Assembly (NCBI GenBank): GCA_002422425.1
Contig: DIVG01000029.1
Coordinates: 1 to 12,187, forward strand
Direction: 5' to 3'
Length of the DNA stretch: 12,187 nucleotides
From: Akkermansiaceae bacterium UBA6138
GTDB taxonomy: Bacteria; Verrucomicrobiota; Verrucomicrobiia; Verrucomicrobiales; DEV007
This document shows positions 1 to 6,281 of this stretch, one piece after another. Numbering within the stretch: the first letter of the stretch is position 1; each line of letters opens with the position of its first letter. Under the pieces are notes generated by a model that was given only the letters and a program-made list of their open reading frames with translations, made no database searches and was not told where the DNA came from. Position numbers and translations under genes: made by a program.

Positions 1-2
1 GG

Positions 3-191
3 ATGGGCGCTCAATTCTTAACTGACGATACCGGCCGAAAAACGGCCGTTTTGGTTCCAATTGATGAGTACGAGCAGTTGCTGGAAGATCTTGAGGATTT
101 GGCCGCAATCGCTGAACGGCGTAATGAAGAAACGATCCCTCATGAGCAAGTGGTTGCAGAGCTTATAAAGGATGGCCTCCTTCCGAATTGA
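3..191 (+). CDS. Phd/RelB-type antitoxin
   Basis: A 62-residue acidic protein that probably neutralises the toxin encoded just downstream. The N-terminal half (residues 4-30) has the sequence style of the Phd/YefM/RelB family: a short beta strand with a DDTGRKTAVLVPIDEYEQLL pattern. It is followed by an acidic helical segment (LEDLEDLAAIAERR) and a C-terminal stretch (EQVVAELIKDGLL) of the kind that wraps the toxin. In this family the N-terminal part binds an operator in its own promoter, but that promoter lies outside the window. The ATG is at position 3, so an earlier in-frame start cannot be excluded; the length nevertheless fits complete homologues. Its 3' end overlaps the toxin gene by 20 bp, the usual antitoxin-first coupling. 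The family call is by sequence pattern only. Confidence 0.82.
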   Translation: MGAQFLTDDTGRKTAVLVPIDEYEQLLEDLEDLAAIAERRNEETIPHEQVVAELIKDGLLPN

Positions 192-435
192 GTGGAGAAA
201 ATCCGCGTTGAAGGAACTGCGGAAGATTTCCGCAGATCAGGTTCCCAAGATACTTTCGGCGGTTGAGTCCTTTGCCGACGATCCGAGACCGGCCGGGTGC
301 ATTAAATTATCGGGAACCGAACGGAGTTTCAGGGTTCGAGTGGGCGACTACCGTGTTGTTTACGATATTTTTGACGACATCGTCCTGATCGAGATCGTGA
401 AAGTAGGACATCGCAAAGATGTCTATCGCGGATGA
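172..435 (+). CDS. RelE/ParE-superfamily toxin
   Basis: An 87-residue basic protein of the RelE/ParE fold and probable toxin of the pair. RelE members cleave mRNA in the ribosomal A site, while ParE members poison gyrase. Visible family features are the N-terminal strand and helix (FRIEWRKSALKELRKI), a KLSG turn at 45-48, the strand pair RSFRVRVGDYRVVYDI (51-66) and the C-terminal VGHRKDVYR block (78-86). R61, R81 and Y85 fall where RelE has catalytic Arg61, Arg81 and Tyr87, which favours the RNase-type RelE branch over ParE; this is by-eye alignment. The ATG at 172 lies inside the antitoxin reading frame, so translation is probably coupled. There is no well-spaced Shine-Dalgarno; an AAAGG directly abuts the start. 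The stop ends one base before the aroB stop on the other strand. Confidence 0.85.
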   Translation: MASFRIEWRKSALKELRKISADQVPKILSAVESFADDPRPAGCIKLSGTERSFRVRVGDYRVVYDIFDDIVLIEIVKVGHRKDVYRG

Positions 436-436
436 T

Positions 437-1543
437 TCACTCTCTCAGCCCCGCAAGTGTCGTCTCAAGCTCTCGTTGCGTCACTGCATCCGACACAAAC
501 GCCTCGCCAAGAGACTTCAGCAGGACAAACCGAATCTGTCCCGCCTCGAACTTTTTATCCCTCCCCATCGCGGAAAGGATCGCATCATCGGGCACGTCTT
601 CAGCGAGTGCGGTCGGCAGGCCGTAGGTCGTCAGCGCGGCGAGGATGCGCTCTCCCGCCGCCGGATCGAGGCCGGATTTCTCAACCGAGAGGCGCGTCGC
701 GGCGACGAGTCCGAGGCTGATCGCTTCGCCGTGGAGGAAGCGACCATAGCCTCCGGCCGCCTCGATCCCGTGACCGATGGTGTGTCCGAAGTTCAGCAGG
801 GCGCGGGTCCCGGTGGTTTCGCGCTCGTCTTCTTCGACGACGGCGGCTTTGATCGCGACATTCCGGGCGACAAGTTCGACAAGGTGCTCGCGAATGGAGG
901 ATTTCGCCTCGACGAGATCAAGCAGGGAAGCGTCGCGGATCGCGGCATGTTTGATGATTTCGGCGAACCCCTCGTTGAATTCCCGCTCGGGGAGCGAGTC
1001 GAGGGTGGCGACGTCGGCGATGACGAGTCGCGGCTGGTGAAAGGCTCCGAGCAGGTTTTTACCCTCGGGCGTATTCACCCCGGTCTTGCCTCCGACCGAG
1101 CTGTCGACCTGGCTTACGATCGTCGTCGGGATCTGCACGCAGGGAATGCCGCGCTGGAAAATGGCGGCGGCGAATCCGGCGAGGTCGCCCACAACGCCCC
1201 CGCCGAGCGCAACGAGGAAGGATTTGCGATCAAGCCCGGCGCGCAGCATCTCGCGGCACACTTCGGTTACCTGAGCCATGCTCTTCGACGCTTCTCCGGC
1301 CGGCACGGTGATGAGGCAGGACCAAATCCCCGCTGCGGTGAGAGAATCGATTACCGTCTGCGCGTAGAGCGGGCCGACGATCGAGTCTGTCACGATCGCG
1401 GCGGTGCGGCTGCGGATGCCCGTGTGGGCGGCGATGAGGTCAGCCGTCGCGGCAAGCATTCCCGAACCGACGAGTACGGTGTAGCGGTCGTTGGCGAGGG
1501 TCAGGGAGATCGTGGTGGGGTTTCCTTCGGTGACAGTAGGCAT
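437..1543 (-). CDS. aroB: 3-dehydroquinate synthase
   Basis: Converts DAHP (3-deoxy-D-arabino-heptulosonate 7-phosphate) to 3-dehydroquinate, the second step of the shikimate pathway; a cytosolic NAD- and metal-dependent enzyme. The 368-residue length is normal for the family. Visible motifs are the NAD-binding GGGVVGDLAGFAAA (114-127), the IPTTIVSQVDSSVGGKTGVN core (138-157), and the metal ligands E195 (EGFAEIIKHA), H254 (NFGHTIGHGIEA) and H271 (LHGEA). The ATG at 1543 (MPTVTEGN) is chosen because translation before it looks non-family and would run back into miaA. This start leaves 34 bp after the miaA stop, consistent with a miaA-aroB operon. No Shine-Dalgarno is visible. The C terminus converges tail to tail with the toxin gene, with a single base between the stops. 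Identification is firm; the exact start is a little less so. Confidence 0.96.
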   Translation of the reverse strand: MPTVTEGNPTTISLTLANDRYTVLVGSGMLAATADLIAAHTGIRSRTAAIVTDSIVGPLYAQTVIDSLTAAGIWSCLITVPAGEASKSMAQVTEVCREMLRAGLDRKSFLVALGGGVVGDLAGFAAAIFQRGIPCVQIPTTIVSQVDSSVGGKTGVNTPEGKNLLGAFHQPRLVIADVATLDSLPEREFNEGFAEIIKHAAIRDASLLDLVEAKSSIREHLVELVARNVAIKAAVVEEDERETTGTRALLNFGHTIGHGIEAAGGYGRFLHGEAISLGLVAATRLSVEKSGLDPAAGERILAALTTYGLPTALAEDVPDDAILSAMGRDKKFEAGQIRFVLLKSLGEAFVSDAVTQRELETTLAGLRE

Positions 1544-1577
1544 GGAGCGGCAATGATGAACGCGGCGGAGGGAACTT

Positions 1578-2501
1578 TCAACGCGTAAGGTGCAGACTGA
1601 AGTCGGTGTAAAAGGCAGCAATGCGGGCGGCGGTGCGGGCGGGATCTTCCGCCGGCGCGATCTCAAGACGGTGAAAGGCGGTCTCGCGCTTGAACCACGA
1701 GGCCTGACGCTTGGCGTAGTGGCGCGTCATCTGCCGTATTGTCTCGATACAGGTCGGCAGGTCGAGAGCCCCGGCGAGATGGGCCCGGATCTCGCGCAGC
1801 CCGATCGCCTTTTCCGCCGTCGAGGAAAGATTTCCGAGGGCGGAGACCTCGGCAACGACGCCGTTTTCGAACATCGTAAGGGTGCGTCGGTTGACGCGGG
1901 CATAGATCTCCTCCCGGTCGCGATGGAGGTAGACGGCGCGGATCGCCGGCGCATTCTCCGCCCATTCGCTCTTCAACTGCGAGGCGGGGCGTCCCGTGAG
2001 CAGGCAGATCTCGAGGTTCCGGGTCACATAGCGGCGATTGAGAAGGTTGGTTTTTGCCGCCCCATCGGGATCGAGGATCCGGTAACGCTCGACGAGGTCC
2101 TCAAGGGAAAAACGGTCGAGTTCGCTGCGGAGCGCGGCATCACCCTTCGGCGTCGGGGCGAGTCCGTGGGTGATCGCCTTGAGATAGAGGCCGCTGCCAC
2201 CCACGACGAGGGGGATGGCGCGAGCTGAGACCTCGTCGATTTTCGTCCCGGCGAGGCGGGCGAAACTTGCGGCGTCACACTCGGCGCTGGCGGGGAGTTC
2301 TCCGAAAAGATGGTGAGGGCATTGCGAGCGTTCTGCGGGCGAAGGCGCTGCCGAGAGGATTTCGAGACCCCGATAGATCTGGTAGGCGTCCGCATTGATG
2401 ATCTCGACGGGGGCAAGTTGCCGCGCCAGTTCGAGAGCGACGACCGTTTTCCCGCAACCGGTCTGGCCGGCGAGGTAGAGAGGCGGGTAGGGGTGATTCA
2501 T
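1578..2501 (-). CDS. miaA: tRNA dimethylallyltransferase
   Basis: Transfers a dimethylallyl group from DMAPP to N6 of A37 in tRNAs reading UNN codons, the first step to i6A/ms2i6A. The 307-residue length is typical. Visible motifs are the P-loop GQTGCGKT (12-19), INADAYQIYRG (35-45) with D38 as the likely catalytic base, the PHHLFGE block (62-68), VGGSGLYLKA (100-109), KAIGLREI (231-238) and the C-terminal TRHYAKRQASWFKRE (259-273) that is a hallmark of MiaA. The only good start is the ATG at 2501. It has no Shine-Dalgarno and lies only a few bases past the T-tract of an intrinsic terminator, so its promoter must overlap the upstream gene end, or it depends on read-through. aroB follows 34 bp downstream. 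Confidence 0.96.
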   Translation of the reverse strand: MNHPYPPLYLAGQTGCGKTVVALELARQLAPVEIINADAYQIYRGLEILSAAPSPAERSQCPHHLFGELPASAECDAASFARLAGTKIDEVSARAIPLVVGGSGLYLKAITHGLAPTPKGDAALRSELDRFSLEDLVERYRILDPDGAAKTNLLNRRYVTRNLEICLLTGRPASQLKSEWAENAPAIRAVYLHRDREEIYARVNRRTLTMFENGVVAEVSALGNLSSTAEKAIGLREIRAHLAGALDLPTCIETIRQMTRHYAKRQASWFKRETAFHRLEIAPAEDPARTAARIAAFYTDFSLHLTR

Positions 2502-2504
2502 CGG

Positions 2505-2544
2505 GAAAGAAAAACGCCGGAACGATCTGGGACCGTTCCGGCGT
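2505..2544 (-). terminator. Intrinsic terminator of the RRM gene
   Basis: A perfect 11-bp inverted repeat, ACGCCGGAACG (2514-2524) and CGTTCCGGCGT (2534-2544), encloses a 9-nt loop. Read on the minus strand, the stem is followed directly by a T-rich run (complement of the A-rich 2506-2514). That is the classic rho-independent signature for transcription coming from the RNA-binding protein gene, whose stop is 29 bp upstream. It sits immediately before the miaA start codon. Confidence 0.9.
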
Positions 2545-2573
2545 CGGAAAAGCTGTCGATGCCGTCTGCCGGA

Positions 2574-3239
2574 TCAGCCGTTCTGGCTGGAGCTCCCGGC
2601 CATGGCCGACTCCTCACCGGTTTCGTCATTGGGACCGTCGCTGCGGGCACCGCTCACAACGAGTTTCCGGCCCATGAAGTCCTGGTCGTCCAGGACACTC
2701 ACGGCGCGCTTCGCTTCGTCGATTGAACTCATTTCAACAAAGGCGAAGCCCTTCGACTGCTGGGTGCGGGGATTAGTGACAACCTCGGCGCTTAGAACAT
2801 TACCGACACCCCGGAAGAGCGCCTCGAGTTCCGCTTCACCGGTTGCATAGTCCAAGTTTCCGACGTAGAGGCGGCCCGAAGTTACCTCATTGCGGTTGCG
2901 TTTCGGCTTATCACCGGAGCCGCCTTTCGGCGCACGGGGTTTCGGGGCGGAGTTCTCTGCGGTCTTGCGGGTGCTTTTTCCAACCCTGCCCGAACGGCTC
3001 CTCTGCTTCGGCTTCCCGAGAAGACCAAAGCTGAGAAGCGAAAGGATCTTTTGAAAAGTCGTCTGCCTCGATGACTTAGTCCCGGTTCGGTTGCGGCTCC
3101 GGTTACGAGAGCGATTACGCCCGCCTGAGCCGGACTCTCCGCTGTTGCCTGACTGGCTTCCCTGACGGTTGCGACTGCGCCCGCCCGAACGATTGCCGCT
3201 GTGGCGGCGATTTTGATTTTTTTGTGATCTGTTTTCCAT
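2574..3239 (-). CDS. RRM-domain RNA-binding protein with basic low-complexity tail
   Basis: A 221-residue protein with one RNA recognition motif near the C terminus (about 122-198). RNP2 is LYVGNL (124-129) and RNP1 is KGFAFVEM (163-170); the RNA-stacking aromatics are Y125, F165 and F167. Bacterial single-RRM proteins of this kind (cyanobacterial Rbp and similar) bind single-stranded RNA, and some respond to cold. The first ~120 residues are unusual: a strongly basic Arg/Ser/Asn/Gly-rich region with repeated NRSR units (41-52), broken by a short hydrophobic island (TFQKILSLLSFGLLG, 61-75), then Lys/Arg-rich sequence. A short acidic Ser/Gly tail ends the protein. The ATG at 3239 has no Shine-Dalgarno, and a long, hairpin-rich untranslated region lies upstream. 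The RRM call is firm; the RNA targets and role are unknown. Confidence 0.92.
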   Translation of the reverse strand: MENRSQKNQNRRHSGNRSGGRSRNRQGSQSGNSGESGSGGRNRSRNRSRNRTGTKSSRQTTFQKILSLLSFGLLGKPKQRSRSGRVGKSTRKTAENSAPKPRAPKGGSGDKPKRNRNEVTSGRLYVGNLDYATGEAELEALFRGVGNVLSAEVVTNPRTQQSKGFAFVEMSSIDEAKRAVSVLDDQDFMGRKLVVSGARSDGPNDETGEESAMAGSSSQNG

Positions 3240-3721
3240 CTGGTGTGGAAGCTTTCTGGTTGGGACATCCGGTTGGAATGGTCCTTGGTTTAGGGACGGA
3301 GGGCTCTTCGGCCATGTCCGGCAAAGGAGAGCCGGTCGCCATTCCGGCGAGCGCCCTCTCGATGAAGGGATTCTGAATCCGATAAAGGGGCGATCCCGCG
3401 CGGGAGTGGCGCTTCATCCGGGATGAAGATGCCTCGCCTGTAGTCGGTGGCAGGCCCATCGCCAAAGGCGGGGCATCTGTCAGAATACGGTTATGATCAA
3501 AGAGTAAACTCCGAAGGGTTAAAAAGGACTTACTGCCCGCGATTCGCAGCCAATGGCCCGCAATCCCAAACGGGGAAGCGGAAGTCGCTTGAGCAGTAAC
3601 GCCCATAGCCGGCTGGATGAATGACATGTCGAATCTAGGTGAGAAGAAACCTCCCTCTAATGTAAGGGCGTGGCATTCTCCCGCAAGCTAAGAATTGCGC
3701 TGTGACCTCCGGATTGGGAAA
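3240..3721. other. 482-bp intergenic region with clustered inverted repeats
   Basis: No convincing gene is found between the RRM gene and the altronate dehydratase gene. One frame on the minus strand stays open for 170 codons, but it overlaps the RRM gene and has no family character. Inverted repeats are at 3327-3360 (GAGAG/CTCTC and TCGCC/GGCGA, 5-nt loop), 3368-3380 (GGATTC-T-GAATCC), 3394-3405 (TCCCGCGCGGGA), 3412-3428 (CTTCATCC-G-GGATGAAG), 3427-3478 (13-bp stem with a nested 6-bp stem), 3541-3565 (interrupted hairpin) and TTACTGC/GCAGTAA at 3530-3599. The region may be the 5' leader of the RRM mRNA, a separate small RNA or a decayed repeat element. No clear promoter could be assigned. 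Confidence 0.5.
3427..3478 (+). repeat. Long nested hairpin
   Basis: The outer arms AGATGCCTCGCCT (3427-3439) and AGGCGGGGCATCT (3466-3478) pair over 13 bp with one U-G wobble. Inside, CGGTGG (3445-3450) pairs with CCATCG (3456-3461) through 6 bp with one G-U, closing a 5-nt loop CAGGC. Both non-Watson-Crick pairs are G-U in a plus-strand transcript but would be A-C mismatches in a minus-strand one. If the structure is an RNA, it fits the plus strand better. Both flanking genes are on the minus strand. Confidence 0.55.
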
Positions 3722-5371
3722 TCAAAGCGACACCCCGCGCTTCCACGGTTGAAAGTCCTCCTGCCCAAGGATTTGGGCTTTTGTCCGGACCCGGCCCGAA
3801 GCAACCTCTATCACGAGATCGAGGAGCCGACAGCCGAGTTCTTCGATGCCGGATTCGCCGCGAATGATGCCGCCCGTGTCGAAGTCGATGAGGTCGGGGA
3901 GCCGTTCGGCGAGTTCCGTGTTGGTGCTGACCTTAATTACGGGGCAAACAGGATTTCCCGTCGGCGTTCCGAGACCGGTGGTAAAGAGGATGATGTTGGC
4001 GTGGGCCCCGGCCATCGCCGTGGTTGACTCAACATCCCCCCCGGGAGTGCAGAGCAGGTTCAGCCCCGGCGCGGTCGCGACCTCCGGATAGTCCAGCGCT
4101 GCGACGACTGGGGAGCTGCCGCCTTTTTTTGCTGCTCCGGCGGATTTGATGGCGTCGGTAATGAGCCCGTCGCGAATATTCCCGGGGCTGGGGTTCTGGG
4201 AAAAATCGCTTCCTACCGCTCTGGCTCTGGCGGCATAGGCAGAGGTCAGTTCAGTGAAGCGCAGGGCGACTTCGTCGGTGACGCAGCGGTTAACCAGTTC
4301 CTGCTCGACTCCGCAAAGTTCGGGGAATTCCGACAGGATGACCCGCCCGCCCAGCGTCACGACCTGATCAGAGAGCGCGCCGAGGGTCGGGTTCGCAGAA
4401 ATGCCGGAAAAACCGTCGCTGCCGCCGCATTCCACGCCGATGCACAGTTTATCGAGCGAGGCCGGAGCACGGCTGATGTTGTTCGCCTCGACGAGCCCGA
4501 GGAAGGTATCTTTAATCGCCGTTTCCAGGAGGGTCTTCTCGTCCGGGTAACTTTGTTGCCGGTAGGTCAGGAGCGGTTTATCAAAGTGCGGTGAGCGGGC
4601 CAGGATCGCTTCCTCAAGGATCTCAAGCTGGGCATTTTCGCAGCCAAGGCTGAGCACGGTCGCCCCTGCCACGTTGGGGTGGGTGATGTAACCCGCGAGA
4701 AGTCCGCAAAGAGCGTTGGCATCGTCCCTCGTGCCGCCGCAACCAAGCGAGTGCGTGAGGAATTGGATCCCGTCGAGATTCGGAAAGACACGGGAAGCAG
4801 CGCTACTTTCGAGCGGCTCGCAGGTTACCTCGAGAATGGCGTCACGGTCGGCTCCGGCGCGGTAAGTCTCGACGAGGCGGGTCGCTAGCTGCTGGTAGTG
4901 AGTCGTCTTTTCGTAGCCAAGCGCTCGCTCGAAAGCGGAGCGAATCGCGTTCACATTTCGGGTCTCGCAGAAGACCATGGGAATGACGACCCAGTGATTC
5001 GCCGTTCCGACAGAGCCGTCACTGCGGTGATACCCCTCGAAATGACGATTCCGCCACACGGAAACGTCAGGCGCCTGCCAGTTGAATTTTCCGCTCCGGG
5101 TTCCCGTGAACCCATCGGCATCGTGCTTGAGATTGCCGGTCGTTACCAGCGCACCCGCCGCGATTGGCTGCGTCGCGATGCCCACGGTAACCCCATACAT
5201 GCGGGCCCGCTCGCCTGCAGCCATCGCTTGAAGCGTAAATTTCTGTTTCGGGGGGATCGCCGCGGTGATCTCGACACGGCGTTCCCCGAGGGTCACGATC
5301 TCGCCCGGGGTAAGGGAGCGCAGGGCAACCCCGAGATTGTCACCGGGATCGATGAGGAGAGATTCTTTCAT
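3722..5371 (-). CDS. uxaA: Altronate dehydratase family protein (UxaA-like)
   Basis: Likely dehydrates a C6 aldonate; UxaA converts D-altronate to 2-keto-3-deoxy-D-gluconate in galacturonate catabolism, and the paralogue GarD acts on galactarate. The 549 residues contain all three family parts: an N-terminal SAF domain (about 5-85), the central UxaA domain with THSLGCGGTRDD (206-216) and SLGCENAQ (241-248), and the C-terminal domain with GVECGGSDGFSG (312-323), TGLGTPTGNPVCPV (465-478) and the terminal PWKRGVSL. His207, Cys211 and Cys315 lie in the conserved metal/active-site loops. It is somewhat longer than typical UxaA. The ATG at 5371 is chosen because translation before it lacks family character; there is no Shine-Dalgarno. 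It is divergent from a dehydrogenase gene 76 bp away, suggesting shared control. The substrate (altronate, galactarate or other) is not proven. Confidence 0.9.
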   Translation of the reverse strand: MKESLLIDPGDNLGVALRSLTPGEIVTLGERRVEITAAIPPKQKFTLQAMAAGERARMYGVTVGIATQPIAAGALVTTGNLKHDADGFTGTRSGKFNWQAPDVSVWRNRHFEGYHRSDGSVGTANHWVVIPMVFCETRNVNAIRSAFERALGYEKTTHYQQLATRLVETYRAGADRDAILEVTCEPLESSAASRVFPNLDGIQFLTHSLGCGGTRDDANALCGLLAGYITHPNVAGATVLSLGCENAQLEILEEAILARSPHFDKPLLTYRQQSYPDEKTLLETAIKDTFLGLVEANNISRAPASLDKLCIGVECGGSDGFSGISANPTLGALSDQVVTLGGRVILSEFPELCGVEQELVNRCVTDEVALRFTELTSAYAARARAVGSDFSQNPSPGNIRDGLITDAIKSAGAAKKGGSSPVVAALDYPEVATAPGLNLLCTPGGDVESTTAMAGAHANIILFTTGLGTPTGNPVCPVIKVSTNTELAERLPDLIDFDTGGIIRGESGIEELGCRLLDLVIEVASGRVRTKAQILGQEDFQPWKRGVSL

Positions 5372-5417
5372 AGGAATGGTAAAAGGCAGGGGCGGAGCAG
5401 GCGGGTGGCAACACTTG

Positions 5418-5425
5418 CGTATACG
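5418..5425. promoter_or_regulatory. Palindrome in the divergent promoter region
   Basis: CGTATACG is a perfect 8-bp palindrome in the 76-bp space between the altronate dehydratase and dehydrogenase start codons. A GT-n-AC core is characteristic of GntR-family operators, and GntR-type regulators often control hexuronate genes. The site is short and could occur by chance. Confidence 0.3.
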
Positions 5426-5447
5426 GAGCCGCAGTGCATCGTCAAAC

Positions 5448-6218
5448 ATGCAATGCGATTTGTTTAATCTCAAGGGGCGGTGTGCGCTTGTCACTGGCGG
5501 CAGCAGGGGGCTCGGAAAGGCGATGGCCCGCGGATTCGCCGAGTGCGGCGCCGACGTCATGATCACCAGCCGCCATGAGGAGGAGCTTCAGGCCGCCGTT
5601 CGTGAAATCGCGGACGGCCTCGATGCTGAAGTTCGTTACGCGGTCGCTGACATGTCCGAACGCGGCCAGGTCGATGCCCTCGCCACGGCCGTCCTCGATG
5701 CCTATGGAACCGTTGATATCCTGGTCAACAACGCGGGGGTGAACATGCCGCAACCGATTGATGAGGTCACCGATGAAGCATGGGACCGGGTTCTCGAAAT
5801 TAACCTCACTTCCATCATGCGGCTCACTCGTGCCCTTGTTCCTGCCATGAAGAAACAGCGATGGGGGCGGGTCATTCACATCTCCTCCGTGCTCGGCGTG
5901 GGATCAAAGCCGGCCCGCAACGCCTACTCCGCTTCAAAGGCCGCTCTCCTCGGGCTGGCAAAGGCGAGCGCCCTCGACCTGGGTCCTTTCGGGATTACCG
6001 TGAACTGCATCGGACCAGGCCCCTTTCTTACCGATATGCCGATGACTTTGCTGAGCGAAGCGGAAAAAGAAGAGTTCTCCAACGCCACCGCTCTGAAACG
6101 CTGGGGGCAGCCGCGAGAACTGGCCGGGCCGGCTCTCCTCCTCGCGAGCGAGGCGGGCAGTTATATTACCGGTGAGATGCTCCTTGTCGACGGGGGCGCA
6201 TTCGCGAGGGCGCTTTAA
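5448..6218 (+). CDS. SDR oxidoreductase, gluconate 5-dehydrogenase-like
   Basis: A 256-residue classical short-chain dehydrogenase. The cofactor loop TGGSRGLG is at 16-23, NNAG at 94-97, and the catalytic residues are S147, Y160 and K164 (YSASK). The GPGPFLTDMP segment (189-198) and the terminal TGEMLLVDGG (241-250) match the gluconate 5-dehydrogenase/KduD group. R42 after the second strand suggests NADP(H) rather than NAD(H). The ATG at 5448 puts the Rossmann fold at the usual distance from the N terminus; there is no Shine-Dalgarno. Because it is divergent from a UxaA-like dehydratase, it probably interconverts a keto sugar acid and an aldonate, possibly supplying altronate or mannonate by reducing tagaturonate or fructuronate. 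The exact substrate is an inference; the SDR family is certain. Confidence 0.9.
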   Translation: MQCDLFNLKGRCALVTGGSRGLGKAMARGFAECGADVMITSRHEEELQAAVREIADGLDAEVRYAVADMSERGQVDALATAVLDAYGTVDILVNNAGVNMPQPIDEVTDEAWDRVLEINLTSIMRLTRALVPAMKKQRWGRVIHISSVLGVGSKPARNAYSASKAALLGLAKASALDLGPFGITVNCIGPGPFLTDMPMTLLSEAEKEEFSNATALKRWGQPRELAGPALLLASEAGSYITGEMLLVDGGAFARAL

Positions 6219-6226
6219 AAATTCGG

Positions 6227-6255
6227 TTTCCAACTGCCGCCTTAGCGACTATAAT
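6227..6255 (+). promoter_or_regulatory. Sigma70-type promoter for the exported-protein pair
   Basis: A perfect TATAAT -10 box (6250-6255) is preceded, across 17 bp, by TTTCCA (6227-6232), four of six bases of the -35 consensus. Transcription would start near 6262, some 20 bp before the ATG at 6282. The site is placed correctly in the 63-bp gap after the SDR gene. Confidence 0.7.
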
Positions 6256-6256
6256 A

Positions 6257-6272
6257 GTAAACGTTTGTAAAC
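6257..6272. promoter_or_regulatory. LacI-type operator-like palindrome at the likely +1
   Basis: AAACGTTT (6259-6266) is a palindrome with the central CG typical of LacI-family operators (CcpA, PurR and CytR type sites). It also lies in two direct GTAAAC repeats (6257-6262 and 6267-6272) exactly one helical turn apart. Its position over the expected transcription start would suit repression. Symmetry stops at 8 bp. Confidence 0.35.
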
Positions 6273-6281
6273 TGGTTAGTC

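Noticed and set aside
419..1588. A 389-codon open frame on the plus strand across aroB
   Set aside because: It is antisense to an unambiguous aroB, begins inside the toxin gene, and its translation has no family motif; long antisense frames are expected in GC-rich coding DNA.
1590..2228. A 212-codon open frame antisense to miaA
   Set aside because: Fully covered by miaA with all its motifs on the other strand; low-complexity Gly/Arg/Asp translation.
3482..3508. Possible minus-strand promoter (TTTACT then TATTCT) for the RRM gene
   Set aside because: Only four of six matches in each box and a 15-bp spacer; too weak to list as a feature.
3115..3627. A 170-codon minus-strand frame over the intergenic region
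   Set aside because: It overlaps the RRM gene in another frame, its GAGGGAG site is 24 bp from the ATG, and the translation has no recognisable domain.
3682..3699. CGCAA/TTGCG hairpin after the altronate dehydratase stop as a terminator
   Set aside because: Five-base-pair stem with no following T run on the minus strand.
4898..5467. A plus-strand open frame over the altronate dehydratase gene
   Set aside because: Shadow of the well-supported minus-strand enzyme.
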